In this document: in pieces, positions 45,937 through 53,878 of the stretch | How positions within the stretch are numbered: position 1 is the stretch's first letter | Layout: every line of letters starts with the position of its first letter | Notes under the pieces: generated by a model | Database searches by the model: none | What the model saw: only the letters and a program-made list of their open reading frames with translations | Told to the model about the DNA's origin: nothing | Position numbers and translations under genes: made by a program | Assembly: GCF_007860125.1 (NCBI RefSeq) | Contig: NZ_SJPW01000007.1 | Location: 62,001-126,000 of the forward strand | Origin: Rubripirellula tenax | Lineage (GTDB): Bacteria; Planctomycetota; Planctomycetia; Pirellulales; Pirellulaceae | Reading direction: 5' to 3' | DNA: 64,000 nt

Positions 45937-47114
45937 GCCAAGCTTTCGATCAATTGGAAGAGAGTCGAAAAGAACCCGAACGCATAACGGAGAACAGCGG
46001 CGGACAAGAGTAAAACGAGTGAGGGAAACAACAATCCCATCAACCAACGCAAATTCGCATTCGAATCACGGACCGTTTGGTCGGCAAACGTACGCAGCAG
46101 TTCCGCGGTTCGAACCGGTGAAGCGTCCTCTAACCATGCCGCCTCGTCGGAATCGATCCATCCCGTTTGATAGATGGCATCGGCGGGCGTGCGTCCCTGT
46201 TCGATCAACTCCATGGCGCGCTGCAACGATCGGCGTTCGTATCGACGAACTGAAATCAAGTGCCCGACGGCCAAGGCGCGCCCCATCGGCCACCCGTGAT
46301 CAATGGCATCTGCCAATCCCGTCAAGACTTCCGACTTGTGCTGTGCCAATCGCGGCGTGATCGGAAACCATGTCGGCAATCGTATTCCGAAGAGACTTCC
46401 CCGACTCATCACCGGCACCACAACCAGCACAATGAAGCTCAACAGAAACAAGACCATATAGGCCGGTTGAACCGCCATCCGATCGCGCTGCACCATCTTC
46501 ATACCGAACTCATCGAACATGCTCTCTAAAGTTGGCACAACAAAAATTGCCATGAAACTGAATACCGCGCACGTCACCGATGCAGTGACAACCAAGTAAA
46601 GAAACTGGCCATATGCAGGCATCCAGCCGCTGTCTCCTAAGTTTTCGTTCTCCAACCCGCCATCAACCGATTCGTAACGCTTGATGGACGCCGACGAACG
46701 GTTGTTCTGGGATCCGGGCGTAATTGCATCAGTCGATTGCTCGGAAGGGGGCGTTTGCAAGGCGACGGCCGTCGCCAATTGCAGCGGAACTCGTGAACGA
46801 GCCGCCGCTTCGATGGGATCCTGCCCCATCATCAACCGACGCGCATATTCGTAGCAGGGCCCGGCAAGGGGTCCCGACTTCGAAAACGCGACCGCAACCT
46901 TGGTAATCGCGCCGTCATGACGGCAAACGGCACGCAAGGTCGAATTGAAAGCACGCGTCGCATTGAGATGGCGACGCGCGGCGAAATCCATCACCGCAAA
47001 GACTAGCAGTGTCATCATCACCAAGCCGAACAGTGACGGCAACACAAACACGAAGCAAAGCAGAGTGAACAGGATCAACAAGGTCCACAGAATGACACGA
47101 AGCGTTCGATTCAT
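45933..47114 (-). CDS. GspF-like inner-membrane protein, copy 1 (most divergent)
   Basis: A 393-residue protein with two N-terminal hydrophobic helices, a cytoplasmic region with SKSGPLAGPCYEYARRLMMGQDPIEAAA, helices near 170-195 and 220-245, and a second cytoplasmic region (SEVLTGLADAIDHGWPMGRALAVG). A final membrane pair includes LLFPSLVLLLSAAVLRYAFGFF. The doubled cytoplasmic-plus-helix design is that of T2SS/T4P platform proteins (GspF/PilC). It is one of three such proteins in a row. Confidence 0.75.
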   Translation of the reverse strand: MNRTLRVILWTLLILFTLLCFVFVLPSLFGLVMMTLLVFAVMDFAARRHLNATRAFNSTLRAVCRHDGAITKVAVAFSKSGPLAGPCYEYARRLMMGQDPIEAAARSRVPLQLATAVALQTPPSEQSTDAITPGSQNNRSSASIKRYESVDGGLENENLGDSGWMPAYGQFLYLVVTASVTCAVFSFMAIFVVPTLESMFDEFGMKMVQRDRMAVQPAYMVLFLLSFIVLVVVPVMSRGSLFGIRLPTWFPITPRLAQHKSEVLTGLADAIDHGWPMGRALAVGHLISVRRYERRSLQRAMELIEQGRTPADAIYQTGWIDSDEAAWLEDASPVRTAELLRTFADQTVRDSNANLRWLMGLLFPSLVLLLSAAVLRYAFGFFSTLFQLIESLA

Positions 47115-47127
47115 AATATGTTCCTAC

Positions 47128-47946
47128 CTAAAAACCGAAACCATTGACCATGCTGCCAACCGATTTCCACATCCAACCCAACGTTGTGGATATCGAAACC
47201 CAAATCAAAAAACCTGCCAGTACGGTCGTGATCATCGGAACCGTGTGCGTTAACAACATCAGTCGCCGCTTCGCAACAACGAAGAAGTGCTCGGTTGCCA
47301 GACTCCACTGGTGTTGCGGTTGGTCATTGACTGCACCGAGCATCAATTCAAGCACTGCCGTGTCGCCTCGCGCAACGTTGTTTTCAAGGGTGGGGGACAT
47401 GCCCTTCTCGACGCGTTCGGCTGCGTGAATCAACCAGCCGCGACTTTCGCTCGAGGGCATTGCGGCGGCCGCAACTCGGAATGCGTCGGGGTAAGTGCAA
47501 CCCGCCGACAACAATCGCGACACGGCATCGGCCGCCGATGACCAGTCGAGCGCCGAACGAGTCGAGCGAAGTCCAGGGAAATACCCTGAAAGCAACGCGA
47601 CCAATCCGCCAACCAGCAGAACCGCTGCAATAGAGAACAGAATCCAAGGAACGTAAACGATTGCTAGAATCGAACCCAAATCATCGCGAAACTGTTCGTC
47701 AAAAATGCTGCGCACGTTTGCCGACATCATCAGCGCCGTGACCGCCGCCACGATCGCCGCGACCGTCAACATCAACCAGGCGGCGAAAACGCAAAAGACT
47801 GCACGTCGACGCATTTCGCCGAGTTCACGTTGCCCATCAAGCCATCCGATGGCGCTGGGCGAATGACCGGGGACACTGGCCAAGTACGAGGCCACCGAGT
47901 CGAGTTGTTTTTTGGGTGTATTCATCGGACGGTCACTTTTCTCCAT
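47128..47946 (-). CDS. GspF-like inner-membrane protein, copy 2
   Basis: A 272-residue protein starting MEKSDRPMNTPKKQLDSVASYLA at 47946, one base over the stop of copy 3. Two membrane helices (AVFCVFAAWLMLTVAAIVAAV and IVYVPWILFSIAAVLLVGGLVALL) precede a GspF-type cytoplasmic domain (SAADAVSRLLSAGCTYPDAFRVAAAAM, ERVEKGMSPTLENNVARG). The C-terminal helix PMITTVLAGFLIWVSISTTLGWM is typical of the family end. Confidence 0.75.
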   Translation of the reverse strand: MEKSDRPMNTPKKQLDSVASYLASVPGHSPSAIGWLDGQRELGEMRRRAVFCVFAAWLMLTVAAIVAAVTALMMSANVRSIFDEQFRDDLGSILAIVYVPWILFSIAAVLLVGGLVALLSGYFPGLRSTRSALDWSSAADAVSRLLSAGCTYPDAFRVAAAAMPSSESRGWLIHAAERVEKGMSPTLENNVARGDTAVLELMLGAVNDQPQHQWSLATEHFFVVAKRRLMLLTHTVPMITTVLAGFLIWVSISTTLGWMWKSVGSMVNGFGF

Positions 47947-48941
47947 CACCACTGGGCAACTTGGCGGTACACCGGCGCGATAACCCACCAAGCGTAAGAG
48001 ATCACGAAACCACAGCCGACAACGACCATCAGGGTTCGCGGTAAGAAACGCGACCAAAAATAGCCCGACCTGCGAGACGCCTCCGCGTGCCAGCTTCCCA
48101 AAAAATAAAGTCTCGCGGCTAGAATCGACGGCGGCATCCCCAACGACGAACCCGAGTTTGATCCGGATACCGTCACAGCTGCATTGGTTCGCTGCTCCTC
48201 ATCGATATCCGTCAACTCGCTTGCTCGACCGATCAACTTCGCGATCGGAGGACTCGCAAGCGTCGGATTCTCAAGCCCCGAGAGCATGGAGTCGCCTGAC
48301 AGTTTCGCCGCATGGACGATGGCTTCTTGCTCGGGAACGTCCGCTTCAATCTGGTCCGCCAACGAATAGAAAAACAAGCTCAATCGGGCATGACGGGAAA
48401 GCGAACTGCGTCCCGTTAATAGCCACCAAATTAAGACGCCGATCAACAGTGCGATCAACGGCGGCCACCAAGCGTTCTGCTCTAACCACTGGCACGCCGA
48501 AACCAACCAAGGTTCCCATCGAAAGTCACGACCCTGGTTTCGATTCACCAGCGGCACAGCCACCATCACGGTTGCGACATACGCAACCATCAGCAGCACG
48601 ATCGGATAGAAGTACGCGATCACAGCCGTTCCCATGAACTGGCTGCGCCGACGCAACTGTTGCCCCAAACGCGAAATCAGCCGCTGATCGGCCCCTCGAC
48701 CAACGGCGGCAATCGCTGCGGAGATTTGCGAGGTCATGGGGGAACGAATCACCGAAATTGCTTGCTCAAGCGATTGCCCTCGGTCAAGCTGGTCGGCAAT
48801 CTGGCCGGCACATCGCCCAACTCGCCCCATTCGCCGTGTTTGCAACCGCCGCATCGCACGTTCGACCGGTGCGCCCGACTTCATTGCACAAGCGATTTCG
48901 TCAATCACCCCGGCCAACTGCAGGTCGCTCAACTTGATCAT
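47946..48941 (-). CDS. GspF-like inner-membrane protein, copy 3 (first gene of the operon)
   Basis: A 331-residue protein. It opens with the GspF cytoplasmic pattern: GVIDEIACAMKSGAPVERAMRRLQ, QIADQLDRGQSLEQAIS. It continues with SRLGQQLRRRSQFMGTAVIAYFYPIVLLMVAYVATVMV and two further helices, then a second cytoplasmic region (ADQIEADVPEQEAIVHAAKLSG), and ends with a final helix. It is the first gene after the promoter at 48990-49018. No ATPase (GspE/PilB) gene precedes it. Confidence 0.75.
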   Translation of the reverse strand: MIKLSDLQLAGVIDEIACAMKSGAPVERAMRRLQTRRMGRVGRCAGQIADQLDRGQSLEQAISVIRSPMTSQISAAIAAVGRGADQRLISRLGQQLRRRSQFMGTAVIAYFYPIVLLMVAYVATVMVAVPLVNRNQGRDFRWEPWLVSACQWLEQNAWWPPLIALLIGVLIWWLLTGRSSLSRHARLSLFFYSLADQIEADVPEQEAIVHAAKLSGDSMLSGLENPTLASPPIAKLIGRASELTDIDEEQRTNAAVTVSGSNSGSSLGMPPSILAARLYFLGSWHAEASRRSGYFWSRFLPRTLMVVVGCGFVISYAWWVIAPVYRQVAQW

Positions 48942-48989
48942 GGAATGGACGCCTCTATCGCGACGGAACCCAAATAAGACATTCCATCT

Positions 48990-49018
48990 ATATTAACGGC
49001 GTCGATTTTCGCTTGCAA
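48990..49018 (-). promoter_or_regulatory. Predicted promoter of the prepilin/GspF-like operon
   Basis: On the minus strand TTGCAA (49018-49013) and TAATAT (48995-48990) are 17 bases apart, giving a leader of about 40 bases before the ATG at 48941. The boxes are close to the sigma70 consensus. Confidence 0.55.
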
Positions 49019-49631
49019 GTCCTGGTGTCGGAATTTAGCGAAGCGTTAGCAATTGTGGGCCAATCTAAATCTTCGAAACAATTCCGCTTCGGCGGTGTTC
49101 CCACATCTTTGGAGCCGCCCGAGTTCCGTGCGTCCTAGAAAATCAAACGATGGCGAGTCGGGCGACGGCCTCTCGTCCAAAACGAAGCTCCGGCAGACCG
49201 CCGAAGAGATTTGCTGCGGCGTCCATGTTTTGACGTTCGGAAGAAAGAGAAATCGTGCCGAACGAAGGCGACAAAAACCCGAAGCACTGCCAAAGGCTAA
49301 TGCAAAACCCCTCTGTCGAGGAAAACGTTTTCAACAAATCCCTGTTTTTGCGGCTAACTTGCTTTCCGTAAGAGCCAGAACCCGAAATGCCCGTTGAATA
49401 CCGAAAAAAGATGGCGGACTACACAGCTGAAAGGAGCTCAACCCTTTGAGAGCACTTCGTCCGATCGCAAATCGGCACTTGCGAGCGCGGCCATGATGGG
49501 GCACCTTTGTTTGCAGCTAGGCGAAAGTCTGGTCTCCGAATCGAGACGTCTGGCCGCGTTCGCTCTCAATTCTTGATGATGGAACTTGCATCTGCCCATC
49601 ACGTCTGGATCCGGCTTCATCTTTTCTAAAG

Positions 49632-49661
49632 CCGACAGAGTCTTTGACGCGCCGCTACAAT
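49632..49661 (+). promoter_or_regulatory. Possible promoter of the sigma-factor gene
   Basis: CCGACA (49632-49637) and TACAAT (49656-49661) are 18 bases apart, about 90 bases before the ATG at 49755. A TTGACG at 49645-49650 offers an alternative -35. Weak call. Confidence 0.3.
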
Positions 49662-49754
49662 ATCAATGATCATTTACATCCCATCCGGTCGCAATGATCT
49701 GCAACCACATCCGCTGATCTGCGATTGATCTATGCTGATCGCAAACCTTGCATC

Positions 49755-50351
49755 ATGACTACGTCCGGCGACAAAGACTCAATCAGACTCGCGCACTCTG
49801 ACCGCTCGCTTGTACGACTGGTTCGCGATGGAGACGAGCGCGCAGCGAGTGAACTTTACGATCGCTACGCCCGGCGAGTCTTTGGCCTGATCGACGTTAA
49901 GATGGGCGCAAAGCTTCGCAACAATACGATGACCGAAGATATCGTCCAATCGGTCTTCAAGAGCATCTTTCGTGGTGTGCAAGCTGGCGACTACGACGCG
50001 CCGCCGGGCAAGACACTTTGGAACCTCCTTGCCGTGATCGCTGCAAGCAAACTCGCGGACAAAGGAAATCACCATTCGGCAGGCCGACGTGACATCAATC
50101 GTACCGTTCGACTTGTCGACCATTCCGAAGAATTGGAAACCGACGAGCGTTCGATCAATCTTCTGAGCATGACGCTGCAGGAGACACTGGAAAAGCTAAG
50201 CCCGATCAATCGCGAGATCCTAAAGCTACGGATCGAAGGTCACTCCGTCAGCGAAATCTCTGCGACCACAGGGCGGAGCCATCGAACCGTGGAACGGATG
50301 CTACAAAAGAGCCGGATCCAACTAGCAAACATTCTTCTCTCTGAAGACTAA
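49755..50351 (+). CDS. ECF-type RNA polymerase sigma factor
   Basis: A 198-residue sigma factor with only regions 2 and 4. Region 2: SLVRLVRDGDERAASELYDRYARRVFG, then TEDIVQSVFKSIFRG. Region 4 helix-turn-helix: LSPINREILKLRIEGHSVSEISATTGRSHRTVERMLQ. It has no transmembrane or C-terminal extension. ATG 49755 is used; a TTG at 49725 is less likely. ECF sigma factors linked to Ser/Thr kinases are a feature of Planctomycetes, where phosphorylation rather than an anti-sigma factor may control activity. The kinase gene starts 284 bases downstream. Confidence 0.92.
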   Translation: MTTSGDKDSIRLAHSDRSLVRLVRDGDERAASELYDRYARRVFGLIDVKMGAKLRNNTMTEDIVQSVFKSIFRGVQAGDYDAPPGKTLWNLLAVIAASKLADKGNHHSAGRRDINRTVRLVDHSEELETDERSINLLSMTLQETLEKLSPINREILKLRIEGHSVSEISATTGRSHRTVERMLQKSRIQLANILLSED

Positions 50352-50635
50352 GCCGTCTACGCAAGTCACGCACTTCTTCGAACTTTTGGCCGTCGCAGAA
50401 ACGCTAGACGGCGCGACCAACACCACGGCAAGCCGCGCGCAAGAAGGCACCGGGTATCTTAAGCGACACAGCCGCTTACGAGAGTCATTCGTGCGATATT
50501 TCTGCGCAGTCACCGCAGACACCCCACACTCCTGTGCGGAAATGAATTCTCATTTTCCCTCAAGAAACTTGGCGGTGCAACGAACCCGAAGTCGCTATCC
50601 ACCCTGACCGCATTCTCTTTTCGATCGAGAAAGCA

Positions 50636-53600
50636 ATGACATTTGCAAAACCTCATCTTGCGCCGCACATGCAGGTCGACCCTACACGGATCGCCACACT
50701 TGATGACTCGACCGAACATATCATTGATCTCTTTGAAACCGCCTGGACCGAAGGCCGACGCTTAGACATTGCCGAACTCGTCGATCAACACGGCGTGCGT
50801 CATCACATCGATTTGCTAACCGAACTGATTCGAATCGACGTCGAACGACGAAATGCTGATGCCTTATCGTTCACGATTGACGAGTACGTCGAAGCCTTTC
50901 CTGGACTTCTTGATCACGCAACTGCTCTTTCAGATATCTGCTTTGAGGACTTTCGATCGCGACTTCGATTCGAACGAACATTTGATCTTGAACGCTGGAA
51001 TACGATTCCACAAATTTCAAAGCAATCATGGTTTCGCACGCTGGCACATCATGATCCGAAAACACGCGGGACAACCGATCAGCACGGCGACGAAACGGGC
51101 CCCGATCCATTGCTCGAAATCGAGCTGGGCCGCATCGGCTTTCAGTTGGTCAAAAAAATCGGCAGTGGTGCTTTCAGCGAAGTCTTTCTGGCGACGCAAA
51201 ACGAGTTGGCCGGTCGTTTTGTCGTTTTGAAACTGGTTGACCGAGTGTTTGCCGAACCACAAACACTCGCAGTTTTGCAGCACACAAATATCGTTCCGAT
51301 CTATTCCTGCCATAAAGTCGCAAAACGAACCGCGATCTGTATGCCTTATGCAGGAAGCCTGACGTTGCTAGACCTGTTTGACGCGTCAGGACCATTCGGC
51401 GATCTGCGAAGCGGTCAATCGCTGGTGACGACGGTTCGCGCTCGGGTCGCAGAGACTCATGTCGGATCAATCGCTGGCACTTCGACGATTCCGTGCGACG
51501 AATCCAAATCGTCGATCGACCGCAGTCAATCCCCTGCCGCCGATGAACCCACCGTACTGAGTCCGCTGGATCGACTTTGCCTGCTCGATCAAAACGAATT
51601 GACGGGTTGGGTTTTTGAACGATTGACGGCTGCTCTGATGCACTCTCACGCGCGAGGCATCATGCACGGCGACATAAAACCCGCCAACATTTTGATTCGA
51701 AATGACGGTGAGCCAGCCCTGCTGGATTTCAATTTGGGACAAGACCTGCAGCGCGACAACTCCAACCGTGTGGGCGGAACGTTGCCGTACATGGCACCCG
51801 AAGTGATGGGCGGTTTGATGGGGCAAACGTTCACGGCTGGACCCGCGTCGGACATCTATGCCGTCGGCGTTGTGATGTACCAATTCGCGACGCAACGATT
51901 GCCGTTTCCGTCGCCATCATCCGTTGCGGCGGTGGACTTAGAACCCGCGATCGAAAGCAGGCGACACGCTGTCGAGTGGACGGAAAACGATTCCGTATCT
52001 CCGGGCATCCGTTCCATCATCGAAAGGTGCCTTGCCTTTGATCGAAGCGAGCGATATGCGGGCGTCGAAGAACTCCACTGCGATCTGGATTGCCAGACAC
52101 GGTCATTGCCGTTGGAACATTGCCCCGAGCGATGGATCGATCGAGCGAGAAAGTGGCTTCGTCGCAATCCCCGTTCGACTTCGGCCGTCACCTTTGGAAC
52201 TGCATTTCTTCTGCTGCTGATTCCGTTGACGTTCGCTGCCATCCAATCGCGTCGAAGTTCGCTCGAAGCCAAGACACTCCAGCGTTTCAGTGAGTTCGTC
52301 GACGCATCGACTCCCGTTCTGGCGTCCATGGTTGCGAACCCGGTCAAGCGAAGTGATTCCGAGATCGCAGATGCCATGAAACCTCTACGAGACTTTGGTT
52401 TCGTGCCCCCGTCGCAACTGAGTCCCGCTGACTGGAATCGCTTGCCGGCAAACCGAGTTGATGGCTTTCGCAATGCGCTGCTCCGCCATGTCGGTCAGGT
52501 CGCGATCTTTGAGTCGGATCGACTCGCAGCGGCAAAGAAATCGAAATCGCTGGTTGCATCCGAGTTTTCTCGCCTGGACCAATTGATCGAAGTCGCCCAG
52601 CGGTTGGTCGACGATGAACCGTCATCGTTCATTCACAATATTCAACGGCAACGGGCACGGTTGGCCGACGAAACCTTACCTGCGAATGAGTCTCGCACGA
52701 TAGCATCCGAATCATCAAGCGAATCGGACACCGAGATCTATCTGGACGCGATTCGTTTGATGAAAAAGGAAAGATGGACCGAAGCCGGCCACAAACTTGA
52801 CCGTCTTTCCGGCAAAGACTCGATCCCTCCGGAACTTCGATGGACGGGACTCGGTCGATCTCAGTATCACGCCCACCAATACGATCAGGCTGCTGCATCA
52901 TTCACAAAGTCAATCGAACGAGCACCCGATTCATCGCGGCTAAGACTGCTGCGAGGACTCTGCTATTTGCATTTGTCGCGTGGTGATCGCGCGGAAGCAG
53001 AATTTGACGCTGCACTCGACCTGGACGCTACCAATTGGCAAGCAGAAACCAATCGCGGCCTGATTCGTTTGAGTCGTGATCGAATCGACGAAGCAATCGC
53101 AGACTTCACCAACGCAATGACGCATTCGCCCAATCGTGTCCACTTGCTGTTGCTTCGCAGCCGCGCATACCGCTTGCAAGGCGACTCGGTCGCGGCGGAT
53201 CGAGATCTCGTGGCCGTCATGAACGAGAAAGACCTTACCGCGCCGTCTTTGCTGTCGCGTGCTCGGGCGATGGAAAGCACCAACCCGAGCGCCGCACTGG
53301 CAGACCTGAAGGCCGCGGAGGCTCTAGATCCGAATTCCGCGGATGTGCTGATCAGTATCGCTGAATTGCTGACCCGGAAACTGAATCGAGATGCGGATGC
53401 GATTCCGTATCTGGATCGGCTGATTCGGAACCAACCCGACAACGAGCGAGGTGTTTCCGACCGCGCCGTTTTGCTTGCTCGATTGGGGCGATTCAACGAA
53501 GCCGATCGCGACGTTCGCGAAGCGATCAAACCACCCAATTCCGCCCGCGCCCTTTATCAACTCGCCTGCGCGTCCGCGTTGATGCAAGAACGAACGTTCC

Positions 53601-53824
53601 ACATTCGATCGCTCAGCTTTTTGGCGCAAGCCCTTCAAGCGGGCTACGACGCCGACCGACTGGACAGCGATCCCGATCTCGAAGCGATTCGCGAGATGCC
53701 TGGATTCCAAGCAATCGCTCGAACCTACCAACTCGGCAAGTTGGCCAAGCCAGCAAGGTCGAGTCCACGCAATCGGCCTGACGGCATCGATTCATCGAAC
53801 ATTTCAACGCTCGTCGCCGACTGA
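50636..53824 (+). CDS. Membrane Ser/Thr protein kinase with TPR sensor region
   Basis: A 1062-residue protein. Residues 1-115 are a helical lead typical of planctomycete kinases. The kinase domain covers about 167-490: glycine loop KKIGSGAFSEVFLA, K199 in VVLKLV, catalytic loop HGDIKPANIL (H344-G345-D346, HGD for HRD), D364-F-N366 in place of DFG, and APE in YMAPEVMG. One membrane helix lies at about 517-537. The extracytoplasmic part (about 540-1062) holds a coiled/helical stretch and many TPRs (for example QYDQAAASFTKSIERAPD, RAEAEFDAALDLDATNWQA). The Asn in DFN and Gly in HGD may change metal binding or rate. It lies between sigma factor and exoprotein genes on the same strand. Confidence 0.92.
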   Translation: MTFAKPHLAPHMQVDPTRIATLDDSTEHIIDLFETAWTEGRRLDIAELVDQHGVRHHIDLLTELIRIDVERRNADALSFTIDEYVEAFPGLLDHATALSDICFEDFRSRLRFERTFDLERWNTIPQISKQSWFRTLAHHDPKTRGTTDQHGDETGPDPLLEIELGRIGFQLVKKIGSGAFSEVFLATQNELAGRFVVLKLVDRVFAEPQTLAVLQHTNIVPIYSCHKVAKRTAICMPYAGSLTLLDLFDASGPFGDLRSGQSLVTTVRARVAETHVGSIAGTSTIPCDESKSSIDRSQSPAADEPTVLSPLDRLCLLDQNELTGWVFERLTAALMHSHARGIMHGDIKPANILIRNDGEPALLDFNLGQDLQRDNSNRVGGTLPYMAPEVMGGLMGQTFTAGPASDIYAVGVVMYQFATQRLPFPSPSSVAAVDLEPAIESRRHAVEWTENDSVSPGIRSIIERCLAFDRSERYAGVEELHCDLDCQTRSLPLEHCPERWIDRARKWLRRNPRSTSAVTFGTAFLLLLIPLTFAAIQSRRSSLEAKTLQRFSEFVDASTPVLASMVANPVKRSDSEIADAMKPLRDFGFVPPSQLSPADWNRLPANRVDGFRNALLRHVGQVAIFESDRLAAAKKSKSLVASEFSRLDQLIEVAQRLVDDEPSSFIHNIQRQRARLADETLPANESRTIASESSSESDTEIYLDAIRLMKKERWTEAGHKLDRLSGKDSIPPELRWTGLGRSQYHAHQYDQAAASFTKSIERAPDSSRLRLLRGLCYLHLSRGDRAEAEFDAALDLDATNWQAETNRGLIRLSRDRIDEAIADFTNAMTHSPNRVHLLLLRSRAYRLQGDSVAADRDLVAVMNEKDLTAPSLLSRARAMESTNPSAALADLKAAEALDPNSADVLISIAELLTRKLNRDADAIPYLDRLIRNQPDNERGVSDRAVLLARLGRFNEADRDVREAIKPPNSARALYQLACASALMQERTFHIRSLSFLAQALQAGYDADRLDSDPDLEAIREMPGFQAIARTYQLGKLAKPARSSPRNRPDGIDSSNISTLVAD

Positions 53825-53878
53825 CGCCCCACATACAAGCGTTTTCCTACCCCCCCCTTACCGCGAACTATTCGAACT

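Larger units (their letters stand above)
48942..49754. other. Large intergenic region between divergent pilin and sigma-factor operons
   Basis: Several overlapping short ORFs of 60-114 codons occur on both strands, but none has protein-like composition. The minus-strand promoter for the pilin operon lies at 48990-49018 and a weaker plus-strand one at 49632-49661. Nothing else was recognised. Confidence 0.5.
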
